64,000 nt of DNA from Burkholderia sp. GAS332 (GCA_900142905.1 FSRV01000001.1:4154001-4218000); one strand, 5' to 3'. Positions 1-10,665 are shown, numbered from the stretch's first letter. Program-made: numbers and translations. Notes: generated from the letters alone by a model not told the origin.

Positions 1-1170
1 GCTTCGTTTGCGCAAGCGCGGCAGGATCTGATCGTGCGGCTCGGCCAGGCGTATTTCGACGCGCTCGCCTCTCAGGACAGCCTCGCGATTGTGCGCTCGC
101 AGAAGGCGTCGATCGCGCAGCAGCTTGAATCCGCCAAGCGTTCCTTCGAAGTCGGCAACACGACGATCACCGATACGAACGAAGCCCAGGCTAAATACGA
201 TCAGGCGACCTCGCAGGAAATTGCCGCCCAGAACGATCTCGCGGTGAAGCTGGCAGCGTTGCAGCAGATTGTTGGGCATCCGGTCGAACGTGTGGACGGA
301 CTGGCCGCCGGCGCGCCGCTGCCGCCGCCCGTGCCCGCCGACATCAATCTGTGGGTCGATGCGGCCACTGACGCGAACTATCAGGTCGCGTTGAAGCAGA
401 TCGCGCTGGAAACCGCGCAGCGCGAGACCTCGAAAGCCAAGGCCGGCCATCTGCCGACCGTCGACCTCGTCGCGAGCCGCTCGCGCAGCAGTCTGGGTGC
501 AGCAGGCGCGGGTAACTTCGGTGGCAATTTCGGCGGTGGCTTTGGCAGTGGTGCGAATACGCCGGCACCGGGCACACCGGCGCTCGCTGCGGAACTGGGC
601 AACCTGGGGTCCACCTACACGAACAGCACGATCGGCGTGCAGGTCACGATTCCGATCTTTGCGGGCGGCGCGACGCAAAGCCGTGTGCGTCAAACGCTCG
701 CACTTGAAGACCAGGCTGCCGCCGATCTCGATACGGCTCGGCGCAATGCTGCGCTGTCGGCGCGTCAGGCCTTTCTCGGTGTGATGAGCGGGCTCGCGCA
801 AGTGCGAGCGTTGCAGACTGCCGAGCGATCGGCGAACACCTCGCTTGAGTCGAATCTGCTTGGCTATCAGGTCGGCGTGCGGATCAATATCGACGTGCTC
901 AATGCGCAGGATCAGCTGTTCTCGGCGCGCAGAGATCTGGCGAAGGCGCGGTATGACACGCTGATCAATAGCCTCAAGCTGAAGGCTTCCACCGCGAATC
1001 TCACTGATCAGGACGTGCTGCAATTGAGCGCGCTGCTGTCACCGGTCGACGATGGCTCGTTGACCGCGCTCCCACGCGTGCCGACGGTGCCGCATCCGGG
1101 TGTCGCGGCCAGAGGCGCCGCCGGGAAGCTCGGGCGGCGAGCGTTGCCGAATGCGGCGGCGCCGCTGTAA
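1..1170 (+). CDS. TolC/NodT-family outer-membrane efflux protein (5' end outside window)
   Basis: The reading frame is open from base 1, so the N-terminus, signal peptide and possible lipobox lie to the left. The visible ~390 residues are typical of outer-membrane factors of tripartite efflux or type I secretion systems: long Ala/Gln/Glu-rich helices, the beta-strand segment STYTNSTIGVQVTIPIFAGG around residue 210, and the family phrase RINIDVLNAQDQLFSARRDLAKARYD in the C-terminal repeat. A Gly-rich insert (residues ~165-190) and a Pro/Arg/Ala-rich tail are unusual decorations. The protein would form the trimeric outer-membrane channel of an export pump, but the partner pump genes are not in view. 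Family assignment is firm; substrate unknown. Confidence 0.85.
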   Translation, partial: ASFAQARQDLIVRLGQAYFDALASQDSLAIVRSQKASIAQQLESAKRSFEVGNTTITDTNEAQAKYDQATSQEIAAQNDLAVKLAALQQIVGHPVERVDGLAAGAPLPPPVPADINLWVDAATDANYQVALKQIALETAQRETSKAKAGHLPTVDLVASRSRSSLGAAGAGNFGGNFGGGFGSGANTPAPGTPALAAELGNLGSTYTNSTIGVQVTIPIFAGGATQSRVRQTLALEDQAAADLDTARRNAALSARQAFLGVMSGLAQVRALQTAERSANTSLESNLLGYQVGVRINIDVLNAQDQLFSARRDLAKARYDTLINSLKLKASTANLTDQDVLQLSALLSPVDDGSLTALPRVPTVPHPGVAARGAAGKLGRRALPNAAAPL

Positions 1171-1215
1171 ACCGATTCGCTTCATCTTTTTTCGTTCCCC
1201 GTTTGACCCTCTAAC

Positions 1216-1240
1216 CGCGCAACGTTCCATTCGTTGCGCG
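1216..1240. terminator. GC-rich hairpin downstream of the efflux gene
   Basis: A perfect 9-bp inverted repeat (CGCGCAACG / CGTTGCGCG, 7-nt loop) lies 46 bp after the stop codon. No T-tract follows, so if it is a terminator it is not a classical intrinsic one. Confidence 0.35.
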
Positions 1241-1436
1241 CGTGAGCTGTCTGCCGCTTGTCGCTGTTTTCCGACGCCTGTGACGCATCGCATATCTTCA
1301 GGGCGTTGACCGTCTTCGACCTCCCTGACACCCTCCTTTCATTGCGATCCTTCCGGTCCGCGCCGCAGAATTTTCGTACGGTTTCCTGATCTCTGCCCGG
1401 GCACCATGCTCCGACCATTTTTGGAGGAGCAAGGTG

Positions 1437-1913
1437 ATGAGAATTTTGAAGATCGCGATGCTGGCGGCAACGCTGTTGCCGCTTGCTTCGTATGCGGCTT
1501 TGGGCGGCGCGCCGAACTCCAGTTCATCCTCTCCGTCGATGCTGAGCGCCACGCCAAAGTCTGCCGCCGCTGCAAGCACGGGCGCGGCCAGCACAACCGC
1601 CGCGACGCCCTACTCCGTGCGCGAGTCGCGCGACGCCGACGGCGTCACGATCCGCGAATACGTGCTGCCCAGCAATGTCGTGTTCGCGGTCACTTGGGAA
1701 GGGCCGATACGGCCGGATATGAAGGCGCTGCTCGGCAGCTATTTCCCCAACTACGTAAACGCGGGTGAAAGCCGTGTGCGCGGGCCCGGCCCCATGGTCG
1801 AAGGCAATGACGACTTTCGCGTCGAGTCCGCTGGCCGCCTGGGCCACTTCTACGGCGTCGCCTATCTCCCTCGCCTGAAACCCGCCAGCGTTCGCCCGGG
1901 CGATCTGAAATAA
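1437..1913 (+). CDS. DUF2844-family secreted protein, copy 1
   Basis: A 158-residue protein with an N-terminal signal peptide (basic start, LAATLLPLASYA, cleavage expected near AALGG). The body carries the DUF2844 core: TVRES/SVRES, DxDGVTIREYVLP, NVVFAVTWEGPIRPDM and LLGSYFPNY. The ATG at 1437 (or the GTG directly before it) is supported by GGAGG at 1423-1427. An upstream ATG at 1406, inside a leader conserved with copy 2, is out of frame here. The stop is 25 bp before the DUF3443 lipoprotein, so the two are probably co-transcribed. DUF2844/DUF3443 pairing recurs in Burkholderiales; I know of no proven function. Confidence 0.8.
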   Translation: MRILKIAMLAATLLPLASYAALGGAPNSSSSSPSMLSATPKSAAAASTGAASTTAATPYSVRESRDADGVTIREYVLPSNVVFAVTWEGPIRPDMKALLGSYFPNYVNAGESRVRGPGPMVEGNDDFRVESAGRLGHFYGVAYLPRLKPASVRPGDLK

Positions 1914-1938
1914 GACGGCCACCGAGTTACGGAAAAAT

Positions 1939-3255
1939 ATGAAAACCATTCACAAAACGTTCTGGGCGGCCATGACGGCTACCAGCGTTCTACTTGCGGC
2001 TTGCGGCGGTGGAAGCAGCGAAAGCAACAGTGACGGCAGCTCCATCGGCTGGAACGCAACGCCCGACTGGATCACCCCGCCCAACGGCTCCGGCGGGACC
2101 AGCGGCTCGGGTAACGCCGGCTATACGAGCAACATCAAAACCGACAAGAACAACGCGGTAACAGTTCGCGTCGACAACTCGATGGGCAGCATCAACATGC
2201 TGTACGCCTCGATCCAGGTGTGCGCGCCCGGCACGCAGGGCAAAGGGTCCTGCGTGACCGTCGACCGCATGCTGGTCGACACCGGGTCAACCGGCGTACG
2301 CGTTGCGGCCAGCGCGCTGCAGTCGCTCAATCCCCAGTTGCTCACGCAAGCCGGTGCTCCCGACGACGATACTGGCGCCTTCCCGATCGCCGAATGCATG
2401 ACGTTCGCCTCCGGCTTCACATGGGGCTCGGTCAAGCGCGCCGACATCACGATCGGTAACCGGACGGCGAGCAACATTCCGATCCAGGTGACCGGCGACG
2501 ATGCATTCACCACGCCGGCGGAATGCATTGCGCGCGGTGGGGCCGACCTCAGCACCGCCAAGAGCTTAGGCGCCAACGGTATCCTGGGAATTGGACACTT
2601 CACGCAAGACTCCAAGGATGCGTTGACGAAGGCGGTACCTGGGCTCTACTACTACTGCACGTCGGCGAATTCCTGCGTCAGTACGAGCATGACAGTTGCC
2701 AAGGAGGTGATGAACCCGGTTGCGGCATTCGACGCCGATTACAACGGCGTGGTCATCCGCTTGCCGGCGATTCCAGCGAGTGGCCAGGCGGGTGTCTCCG
2801 GTCAGTTGATATTCGGCATTGGCACCCAGTCGAACAATACGCCGCCGGCCAATGCCAACATCTTTGCGCTCGACGAGTACGGCAATATGACGACCCAGTA
2901 TCACGGCACCGTGCTTAACTGGAGCGCGATCGATAGCGGCACGAATGCGTACCTGTTCCCGGACGACACGATTAACGCGACTTCCGGGTGGTACACGCCA
3001 TCGAGCCCGCTCAACCTGACGGCAACGATGGAGCCCACGAACGGTTCCAGTCCGCCTGTTAGCGTGACTTTCCCGGTCGAGAACGCCCTGAACCTGACGG
3101 CAAGCGGTAATGCTGCGTACAACAACGTCGGTGCGTACTCCCTGCACAGCCGCATGTTCCTCTGGGGCCTGCCGTTCTTCTATGGCCGCAGCGTGTATAC
3201 GGTGATCGGCAACGCCAAGATCGGTAAGCTGACCGGACCGTTCGTCGCGTTCTGA
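1939..3255 (+). CDS. DUF3443-family lipoprotein with pepsin-like motifs, copy 1
   Basis: A 438-residue lipoprotein: signal peptide followed by lipobox LLAAC with Cys22, then a ~50-residue Ser/Gly/Pro linker. The globular part shows, in order, VDTGST (Asp114), GANGILGIG (~211-219), GQLIFGIG (~288-295), AIDSGTN (Asp332) and WGLPFFYGRSVYTV near the C-terminus. These correspond in order and rough spacing to DTGS, DGILGLG, IFGG, DTGT and LGDVFLRxYYTVFD of A1 (pepsin-like) aspartic peptidases. The sequence gives membership of DUF3443 and the motifs; peptidase fold or activity is inference. Several Cys pairs suggest disulfides in the envelope. It is the second gene of a DUF2844–DUF3443 unit that is duplicated immediately downstream. 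Confidence 0.8.
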   Translation: MKTIHKTFWAAMTATSVLLAACGGGSSESNSDGSSIGWNATPDWITPPNGSGGTSGSGNAGYTSNIKTDKNNAVTVRVDNSMGSINMLYASIQVCAPGTQGKGSCVTVDRMLVDTGSTGVRVAASALQSLNPQLLTQAGAPDDDTGAFPIAECMTFASGFTWGSVKRADITIGNRTASNIPIQVTGDDAFTTPAECIARGGADLSTAKSLGANGILGIGHFTQDSKDALTKAVPGLYYYCTSANSCVSTSMTVAKEVMNPVAAFDADYNGVVIRLPAIPASGQAGVSGQLIFGIGTQSNNTPPANANIFALDEYGNMTTQYHGTVLNWSAIDSGTNAYLFPDDTINATSGWYTPSSPLNLTATMEPTNGSSPPVSVTFPVENALNLTASGNAAYNNVGAYSLHSRMFLWGLPFFYGRSVYTVIGNAKIGKLTGPFVAF

Positions 3256-3276
3256 CGATTGGGTGTGTTTTGTTTG

Positions 3277-3305
3277 GGAGGCGGCGTCGCAAAGCGCCGG
3301 CCTCC
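3277..3305. terminator. Hairpin between the two DUF2844/DUF3443 modules
   Basis: GGAGGCGGCG pairs with CGCCGGCCTCC across an 8-nt loop with one bulged base, 22 bp after the copy-1 lipoprotein stop. No T-run follows. It probably separates the two tandem modules. Confidence 0.45.
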
Positions 3306-3433
3306 TATCTCCCGCCACCGTGCAGAATTGGCCGAATCGCATCGATGTTTCCTACTCACGGTTAAGACTTTTCAGAGCCTCTCAATAATCCCCCGCAGGC
3401 AACATGCTCCGACCTGTTTTTTGGAGCAATGTG

Positions 3434-3886
3434 ATGAAACTTGTAAAGATCGTACTGGCCGTGTCGGCGCTTTTGCCGCTCGCGTCGTATGCGGCATTGG
3501 GTGGTGCACCGGGTGCGGGTTCAGCCCCGAAGTCCTTGCTCCAGTCGGCAGCGCCTAATTCCTCTTCTGCATCCACCGGGGCTTATACCGTGCGTGAATC
3601 ATATGACACCGATGGCGTCAGGATTCGCGAATACGTGCTGCCTACCAATGTGGTATTCGCCGTCACGTGGCAAGGGCCGATTCGCCCCGACATGGTTGCG
3701 CTACTCGGCAGCTACTTTCCGAACGCAGCCTCCGCCGGTGCGGGACGCGCGCGCGGCACCGGTCCGTTGATCGAACGCAACGGTGATTTTCAGATCGAGT
3801 CGGCGGGTCGAGCCGGAAACTTCTTCGGCAAGGCCGTTCTGCCGCGTCTCGTCCCCGCGAATGTCCGTGCTGACGATCTGCAGTGA
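3434..3886 (+). CDS. DUF2844-family secreted protein, copy 2
   Basis: A 150-residue paralogue of the gene at 1437. It has the same signal peptide pattern (LPLASYAALGGAP) and core (YTVRESYDTDGVRIREYVLP, FAVTWQGPIRPDM, LLGSYFPN). An in-frame ATG at 3404 would add ten residues, but the corresponding ATG in copy 1 is out of frame and TTGGAGC precedes the GTG/ATG at 3431/3434, so 3434 is preferred. The leader ATGCTCCGACC...TTTTTGGAG is shared with copy 1, indicating that the duplication included the leader. The following lipoprotein gene starts 33 bp after the stop. Function unknown. Confidence 0.8.
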   Translation: MKLVKIVLAVSALLPLASYAALGGAPGAGSAPKSLLQSAAPNSSSASTGAYTVRESYDTDGVRIREYVLPTNVVFAVTWQGPIRPDMVALLGSYFPNAASAGAGRARGTGPLIERNGDFQIESAGRAGNFFGKAVLPRLVPANVRADDLQ

Positions 3887-3919
3887 CGCGGCACATCGAT
3901 TTCACGGAACACAAGAAAC

Positions 3920-5509
<1,590 letters not shown>

Positions 5510-5535
5510 CTTCCAGCAATTGCGCACAAAGTGAC

Positions 5536-5571
5536 ACGTTAGACCGGCGCCACGAGGCGCCGGTCTAACGT
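5536..5571. terminator. Strong hairpin between convergent genes
   Basis: A perfect 16-bp stem (ACGTTAGACCGGCGCC and its complement) with a 4-nt ACGA loop sits between the DUF3443 lipoprotein (+) and the S8 protease (-). It probably terminates transcription from both sides. Confidence 0.75.
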
Positions 5572-5590
5572 CATAATCGTTGCCTTTTGC

Positions 5591-7762
5591 TCACAGCCCG
5601 GTACTCCGATCCGGTATGCCGTTCCAAAATCCAACGTCGTACCGAATGGAGCCATTCAGCGGTGTGATGGATGTCACCATAATGTAAAAGGGCCCATTAA
5701 ACATTTGCACTCGACAGGTCGCGGCCTTCCCCCCAGACATAAGGGATGAGCAATCTGGATCTTCCATTGAAAGGGTGCCGAATCTTCCATCTAGTTTTGC
5801 AACCTCGCCAAGCGATTCAGAGGCTAAGGTGAATTCCATGTACCGGGTCATCGCTGCACGCGGAATTGCCGCCGCGTACGCCACAAAATAGACCTTTTCA
5901 TTAACCTTCGCTCCGAATCTGACGCCATACTGCCAGTAACCGGTTATGTCAGTAACGGTCGGAGGGATCACATCAAAACGACGCGTCAACCTGCTCACAA
6001 CCCCGTTGATATCCGTAACTGTCAATGTGAAATCGTACGTGCCGGGATTATCGAACCACACAGTTGGATTGACTGATTGCGTACTCACCGCTACGGACCG
6101 GCCATCGCCGAAATTCCAGGCCCATGACTTGATTGCCGAGCCCCGAGCAGTGGAAAAATCCGTGCATGTCACCTGCATTAGTTGGTCGCTTTGTGAGCAC
6201 GTAAAATTCGCCGCCACCGGAGTTTTTCCTGACCTGGCTGCAGCCACAGTCGCCACAGCGTCAAGCATGCCCGCGCCACGAGGCTGATCGCGTGCACCAA
6301 CTGGGAACGCGCGCGCGTTTTGCATAAGCAGATTCCGCATTTCTGCCGGCGTTAGAGGCTTGGGTGCAACTGCCTGCGCCAGCGCGATGACGCCGGACAC
6401 GAACGGGGTAGCCATTGATGTACCGGTCAGATATACGTATGCATCGCCCACAGTCGGCGTAGCGGTCCCATAGTTCCAGGTAGACAAGATGTTGGCTCCG
6501 GGAGCCGACACGTCAACGATCGATCCGTAGTTGGCGTCATTCACTCGCGTGCCGTCGGCATTGTGGCCAGAGACAACGATAACGTTAAGACAATTGCCAG
6601 GCTGATAGAAGGCCGCGTTCAGGTTTTCGTTACCTGCTGCGACGACAACCGAAACCCCGCGATTGACTGCATCATTAATTGCGTTCTGGTATGTGCGACT
6701 GCAGGACCCGTTGCCGCCAAGGCTCAGGTTAATAACCTTTGCCGGAAAAGGATTCGCTGGGACGCCATCAACACTGCCTCCTGACGCCCACGTTATCCCG
6801 TCAGCGACATTCGACATTAGGCCGGAGCCGCATCCGTTGAGCACGCGAACTGGCACGACCTTTCCGCCCCACGCGGTCCCTGCCACACCTTTTCCGTTAT
6901 TGGTTACCGCCGCAAGGATGCCTGCCACGTGCGTACCGTGCCAAGTGACAGAACATCTTTCTGTCGTAATGCCAGGATTCGATCCGTTGCCACCCGGATT
7001 GCTACCGGTAAAGTCGTATCCGGGCAGGATATTGGCATCGAGGTCGCTATGACTAGTTACACCGTTATCCAGCATGGCAATCACCACCCCGGAACCATTA
7101 CTAATGTCCCATGCGCGCTCTGCGCGAATGCCGCCAAGTTGATTGTTGGCTCCCTCGTTTGGCGTAAAGCCCCACTGCATTCCGTAGTCCACATCGCTCG
7201 GAATCATGTCGGTGTGCATTTCTGCATCGACTTCGACATACTCAACGTTAGGGTCCGATGCAATGGCGCGCATGAATGCCATCGCGTCCTTACCGTTCAG
7301 CTTGCGCTCGGTTGTCACGACGTCAGCCCCGAGGCCCATGCGGCGTAAATGGCGCACCCTCGCAGGAAAGGCACTCGCCAACCTGTCAAGTCTTGACTTG
7401 ACCGCCGAAGTCGATCGGCGTTCAGCCGTACCGGCCTTGTACTTGACGACGAAACGGTCGTTGGACTCGTCCGACGCCAACCCGCTCGTATTCATTTTCA
7501 GCGACATCGCCAGCGGAACGGTGTTGGACCCGGCGGCACTCGCCGCCGCAGTTACTTCCGCGTTACTTATTGTCGTCGGCGTTGATTTGGATACCGTGTC
7601 ACCTTCACCGTTCCCACCACACGCTGTTAATGCCAGCGAAAGCGAAAAACTGGCAGCGGCCGCCAGCACGCGACGCAACGTTAATTCCGACCAGATCAGG
7701 CCAACTCTATTAATATTTTTATGGAATTCGACCCGAATGGCTTCATGTCTCTTTGCTCGCAT
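5591..7762 (-). CDS. Subtilisin-like (S8) serine protease lipoprotein with PKD domain
   Basis: About 723 residues from the ATG at 7762; a TTG nine codons upstream is also open but less likely. The long N-terminus ends in a lipobox (LALTAC, Cys48). It is followed by an I9-type propeptide (RFVVKYKAG ... MGLGADVVTT ... NVEYVEVD) and an S8 catalytic domain with all triad motifs: AMLDNGV (Asp; DNG rather than the common DTG/DSG), WHGTHVAGI (His), GTSMATP (Ser), plus oxyanion VAAGN. A PKD domain (WNFGDG ... YDFTLTVTD) and a ~120-residue C-terminal region of unknown type follow. It is probably a secreted or surface-anchored protease. It converges on the DUF3443 pair and has no obvious operon partner. 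Confidence 0.9.
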   Translation of the reverse strand: MRAKRHEAIRVEFHKNINRVGLIWSELTLRRVLAAAASFSLSLALTACGGNGEGDTVSKSTPTTISNAEVTAAASAAGSNTVPLAMSLKMNTSGLASDESNDRFVVKYKAGTAERRSTSAVKSRLDRLASAFPARVRHLRRMGLGADVVTTERKLNGKDAMAFMRAIASDPNVEYVEVDAEMHTDMIPSDVDYGMQWGFTPNEGANNQLGGIRAERAWDISNGSGVVIAMLDNGVTSHSDLDANILPGYDFTGSNPGGNGSNPGITTERCSVTWHGTHVAGILAAVTNNGKGVAGTAWGGKVVPVRVLNGCGSGLMSNVADGITWASGGSVDGVPANPFPAKVINLSLGGNGSCSRTYQNAINDAVNRGVSVVVAAGNENLNAAFYQPGNCLNVIVVSGHNADGTRVNDANYGSIVDVSAPGANILSTWNYGTATPTVGDAYVYLTGTSMATPFVSGVIALAQAVAPKPLTPAEMRNLLMQNARAFPVGARDQPRGAGMLDAVATVAAARSGKTPVAANFTCSQSDQLMQVTCTDFSTARGSAIKSWAWNFGDGRSVAVSTQSVNPTVWFDNPGTYDFTLTVTDINGVVSRLTRRFDVIPPTVTDITGYWQYGVRFGAKVNEKVYFVAYAAAIPRAAMTRYMEFTLASESLGEVAKLDGRFGTLSMEDPDCSSLMSGGKAATCRVQMFNGPFYIMVTSITPLNGSIRYDVGFWNGIPDRSTGL

Positions 7763-7789
7763 ATTTCTTATCATCCCTCTTACGGCCAA

Positions 7790-8370
7790 TCAAATTGATC
7801 TGTCTAGTTCTATTTTAGGTTTGGCAGTGCGGCATCAAATTCGACCCCGCATGCCAACCGTCCGCGTGCTTCAACGCACGTCATTTCTATTGCTGCAAGC
7901 TTCTAACAAACGGATTAGCAGCGAAGGCAATCCTGCCCATTACGCTCCTCCATCGAGGGCTCGCACACTACGTTCGCGTAATCACTCGTAAGAAATGAGC
8001 CTAAATATGCCGAGCGGGATGGACAAGCAGGAATCGCTTATTTGTGTGTAGGACGATTTACTCAGCGCGCAGGATGACGGATTGGCACTTGGAGGGATGT
8101 GACGCGAAAGATTAGGTTTCCTCTATAGGAATCCGACAAAGACGGCGCAATTTCTTACGCCTTTTCGTGGTTGCGGTGACTTGCAGCTACTGCGCTGTCA
8201 GTCCGATACGGCTATTGGCGGCGCGTCATTTATGACGGACTGAATGGACGCTCCGTGGCACCGCTTTCCGCCGTACGGCGCGGAAAGTTTTCACGGCTTC
8301 ATCAGAGTTCTCGGGTGCTAATTCCCGTTGTGCCAGAAGGCGAACCGCAGTGCGAGGATCCACATCTTCA
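7790..8370. other. Intergenic region upstream of the S8 protease, no gene seen
   Basis: About 580 bp without a convincing coding frame on either strand. It should hold the protease promoter; I could not assign one. A perfect 8-bp hairpin (CTTTCCGC / GCGGAAAG, 8264-8287) is followed by TTTT and may be the terminator of a lost gene. Confidence 0.5.
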
Positions 8371-8378
8371 CGAATGAC

Positions 8379-8480
8379 CTAGACGCACAGGCAAGCGAAC
8401 ACGAGATAGCTACTGGCAAGGTTGTCGAATCGATTGGGGCCACGCCGGAAATGCTCAACTAATAGCAACCCCTGTTGCCA
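8379..8480 (-). pseudogene. Remnant of an IS5-type transposase C-terminus
   Basis: Reading leftward from about 8480, the frame gives LLLVEHFRRGPNRFDNLAS and then SYLVFACLCV before a stop at 8379. This matches the end of IS5-family transposases (HFRRIATRYDKLASNFLAFVCLAS). No start, DDE residues or inverted repeats were found, so only a short relic remains. Confidence 0.5.
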
Positions 8481-8955
8481 AGCAAGATGGGTTCGACTTT
8501 TTTCCATATCTCTCTGCTCTGTAATATCTCATCAATCTGCGCTTCCTCGATGATGAGCGGAGGCGAGAACGCCAAGATGTCGCCGGTATAACGCGTCAAC
8601 ACGCCCTTCTCGAAGCACAGCACGAAAACATCACAAGCACGCGACCCAGGCGCACCAGCACGCCGCGCCAATTCCACCCACCAGCCCCAGATTGCGCACA
8701 TCGATCACATGCTGCTCGCCGCGCAGCTTGTGAATCGCGTTCTCGAAGATCGGCGCCATCCGCGCAGCGCGTTCGAACAGTTGTTCCCGTTCATGCAGAT
8801 CAATCGTCGCGCAAGCCGCCGCAGCTGCGACCGCATGCCCCGATCCCCTTCGCGCTCGCCAGCAGACGTGGCGCGCTCTTGAACTGACGGTTCGCGGTAT
8901 AGGGCATCCAGAACGCGGACATATCGGGTGTATCGACACTGGCGCGCTCATTCAT
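8459..8955 (-). pseudogene. Decayed class-III aminotransferase (beta-alanine/omega-amino acid:pyruvate type)
   Basis: Three pieces of one gene are recognisable. Codons from the ATG at 8955 (AAGGAG upstream) give MNERASVDTPDMSAFWMPYT, then ANRQFKSAPRLLASAKG. Right after that, at ~8845, the frame shifts and the sequence jumps to the C-terminal part: SGHAVAAAAACATIDLHERE, FERAARMAPIFENAIHKLRG, HVIDVRNLGLVGGI. A second frameshift near 8670 leads to VFVLCFEKGVLTRYTGD and IAFSPPLIIEEAQIDEI-like sequence. Most of the PLP-binding domain, including the catalytic Lys region, is gone (~280 residues). Clearly inactive; it shares its upstream region with urtA. Confidence 0.8.
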
Positions 8956-9079
8956 GTCGCGTCTCCTTGCGTGGGTGGTCTTCCAGTGAAGGCAGAGCAC
9001 GGCACATGCACAAAGGCGCAGCGACCTTGCACCGCCGACGCTCGCTGGCCGATGGACACGCTTCGTTGCGGCGCGGCAC

Positions 9080-9094
9080 GCACCTGAACGATGC
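9080..9094 (+). promoter_or_regulatory. Candidate NtrC site upstream of urtA
   Basis: GCACC-N5-GATGC differs by one base from the NtrC half-site pattern GCACC-N5-GGTGC. It lies ~115 bp upstream of the -24 element, a normal enhancer distance. A single imperfect site, so weak on its own. Confidence 0.4.
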
Positions 9095-9201
9095 GCACGC
9101 CCTGCGCCTGCACCAATTCCGCGCCACGTTACGCATAACTGACGTCTCGCATCACCGCGCCGCAGCACGCACTTCGCGGACTTCAAGTCGAAATTACGAC
9201 A

Positions 9202-9217
9202 TGGCATGTGCCTTGCA
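9202..9217 (+). promoter_or_regulatory. Sigma-54 promoter of urtABCDE
   Basis: TGGCATGTGCCTTGCA matches the -24/-12 consensus TGGCAC-N5-TTGCW with the invariant GG and GC exactly 10 bp apart. It ends 88 bp before the urtA start. Nitrogen-controlled sigma-54 transcription suits a urea transporter. Confidence 0.75.
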
Positions 9218-9305
9218 GTACATAAGCGGCAAGTCATGCGGGATAAGCCCTGCTGGCGGAAATCGACGCCCATAAACATTCACCATCAATGGCAAGGGGA
9301 AACAC

Positions 9306-10604
9306 ATGAAACGTCGTAGTCTGTTGAAGTTCGGCTCCATGTCGGGCGCACTAGCGCTTGCTGGTCAGGTTCCGTTTGCTCAGGCGCAATCGGACAGCGG
9401 TCCGATCAAAGTAGGCGTTCTACATTCCTTGTCAGGCACGATGGCGATCTCGGAGACATCGCTCAAAGACACCGCGCTGATGACCATCGCCCAGATCAAC
9501 GCCAGCGGCGGTGTCATGGGCCGACAGATCGAGCCAGTAGTAGTGGACCCGGCGTCGAACTGGCCGCTGTTCGCCGAGAAGGCACGCCAGTTGATTACCC
9601 AGGACAAGTGCGCCGTCGTGTTCGGCTGCTGGACCTCGGTATCGCGCAAATCGGTGCTGCCGGTGTTCGAAGAACTGAACGGCCTGCTGTTCTACCCGGT
9701 GCAGTACGAAGGCGAAGAAATGTCGCGCAACGTGTTCTACACGGGCGCCGCGCCAAATCAGCAGGCGATTCCGGCAACTGAATACCTGATGAGCACGGAA
9801 GGCGGCGGCGCCAAACGCTTCTTCCTGCTGGGCACCGACTATGTGTACCCGCGCACGACCAACAAGATCCTGCGCGCGTTCCTCAAGTCGAAAGGCGTGC
9901 AGGACGCCGATATCCAGGAGGTCTACACGCCGTTCGGCCACAGCGACTATCAGACCATCGTCGCGAACATCAAGACCTTCTCGCAGGGCGGCAAGACCGC
10001 GGTGATCTCGACTGTCAACGGCGACTCGAACGTGCCGTTCTACAAGGAACTCGGCAACCAGGGGCTGAAGGCGTCCGACGTGCCGGTCGTCGCGTTCTCG
10101 GTCGGCGAAGAAGAACTGCGCGGCATCGATACGAAGCCGCTGGTCGGCAACCTCGCGGCATGGAACTACTTCATGTCGCTGCGCAACCCGGAAAACACCA
10201 AATTCAAGGCGATGTTCGCGGATTGGGTGAAGAAGAACAATCTGCCGGGCGGCAGCAAGCGCGTGACGAATGACCCGATGGAAGCGACTTTCGTCGGCAT
10301 GCATTTGTGGAAGCAGGCCGTCGAGAAGGCAAAGAGCACGGATGTGGACAAGGTGCGTGTGGCGATGATCGGCCAGAGTTTCGCCGCGCCGTCGGGCTTC
10401 ACGCTCGAAATGGACGGCAATCACCATCTGCACAAGCCGGTGATGATCGGCGAAGTGCGCGGCGACGGCCAGTTCAACGTGGTGTGGCGGACCAAGACCG
10501 CGATTCGCGCACAACCGTGGAGCCCGTACATCGCCGGCAATTCGAGCAAGCCGGATGTGGTCAGTTCGATTCCCGCATTCCAGAAGCGCTCGCGGGTTGC
10601 CTGA
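9306..10604 (+). CDS. urtA: Urea ABC transporter, substrate-binding protein
   Basis: A 432-residue periplasmic binding protein of the branched-chain-amide type. The N-terminus MKRRSLLKFG followed by a hydrophobic stretch and AQAQ looks like a twin-arginine export signal. UrtA-typical segments include IKVGVLHSLSGTMAISE, TALMTIAQINASGGVMGR, VVFGCWTSVSRKSVLPVFE and LLFYPVQYEGEE. AAGGGG precedes the ATG. It captures urea or short-chain amides for UrtBC and is the first gene of the five-gene transporter behind a sigma-54 promoter. Length and sequence fit the family. Confidence 0.95.
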   Translation: MKRRSLLKFGSMSGALALAGQVPFAQAQSDSGPIKVGVLHSLSGTMAISETSLKDTALMTIAQINASGGVMGRQIEPVVVDPASNWPLFAEKARQLITQDKCAVVFGCWTSVSRKSVLPVFEELNGLLFYPVQYEGEEMSRNVFYTGAAPNQQAIPATEYLMSTEGGGAKRFFLLGTDYVYPRTTNKILRAFLKSKGVQDADIQEVYTPFGHSDYQTIVANIKTFSQGGKTAVISTVNGDSNVPFYKELGNQGLKASDVPVVAFSVGEEELRGIDTKPLVGNLAAWNYFMSLRNPENTKFKAMFADWVKKNNLPGGSKRVTNDPMEATFVGMHLWKQAVEKAKSTDVDKVRVAMIGQSFAAPSGFTLEMDGNHHLHKPVMIGEVRGDGQFNVVWRTKTAIRAQPWSPYIAGNSSKPDVVSSIPAFQKRSRVA

Positions 10605-10628
10605 ACTGACGGCGACGCAGTAATACGA

Positions 10629-10665
10629 CGGCGCGGCAGCGGCTCTACCGCGCGAGGCCGCGCCG
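10629..10665. promoter_or_regulatory. Intercistronic hairpin between urtA and urtB
   Basis: A perfect 9-bp stem (CGGCGCGGC / GCCGCGCCG) in the 89-bp urtA–urtB gap, without a T-run. Such hairpins often stabilise the upstream mRNA so that more binding protein than permease is made; that role is inferred here. Confidence 0.5.

Larger units (their letters stand above)
8956..9305. other. Intergenic region between aminotransferase relic and urtA
   Basis: About 350 bp containing the Shine-Dalgarno of the decayed aminotransferase on the left and the urtA control region on the right (NtrC-like site and sigma-54 promoter listed separately). No further gene seen. Confidence 0.6.
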
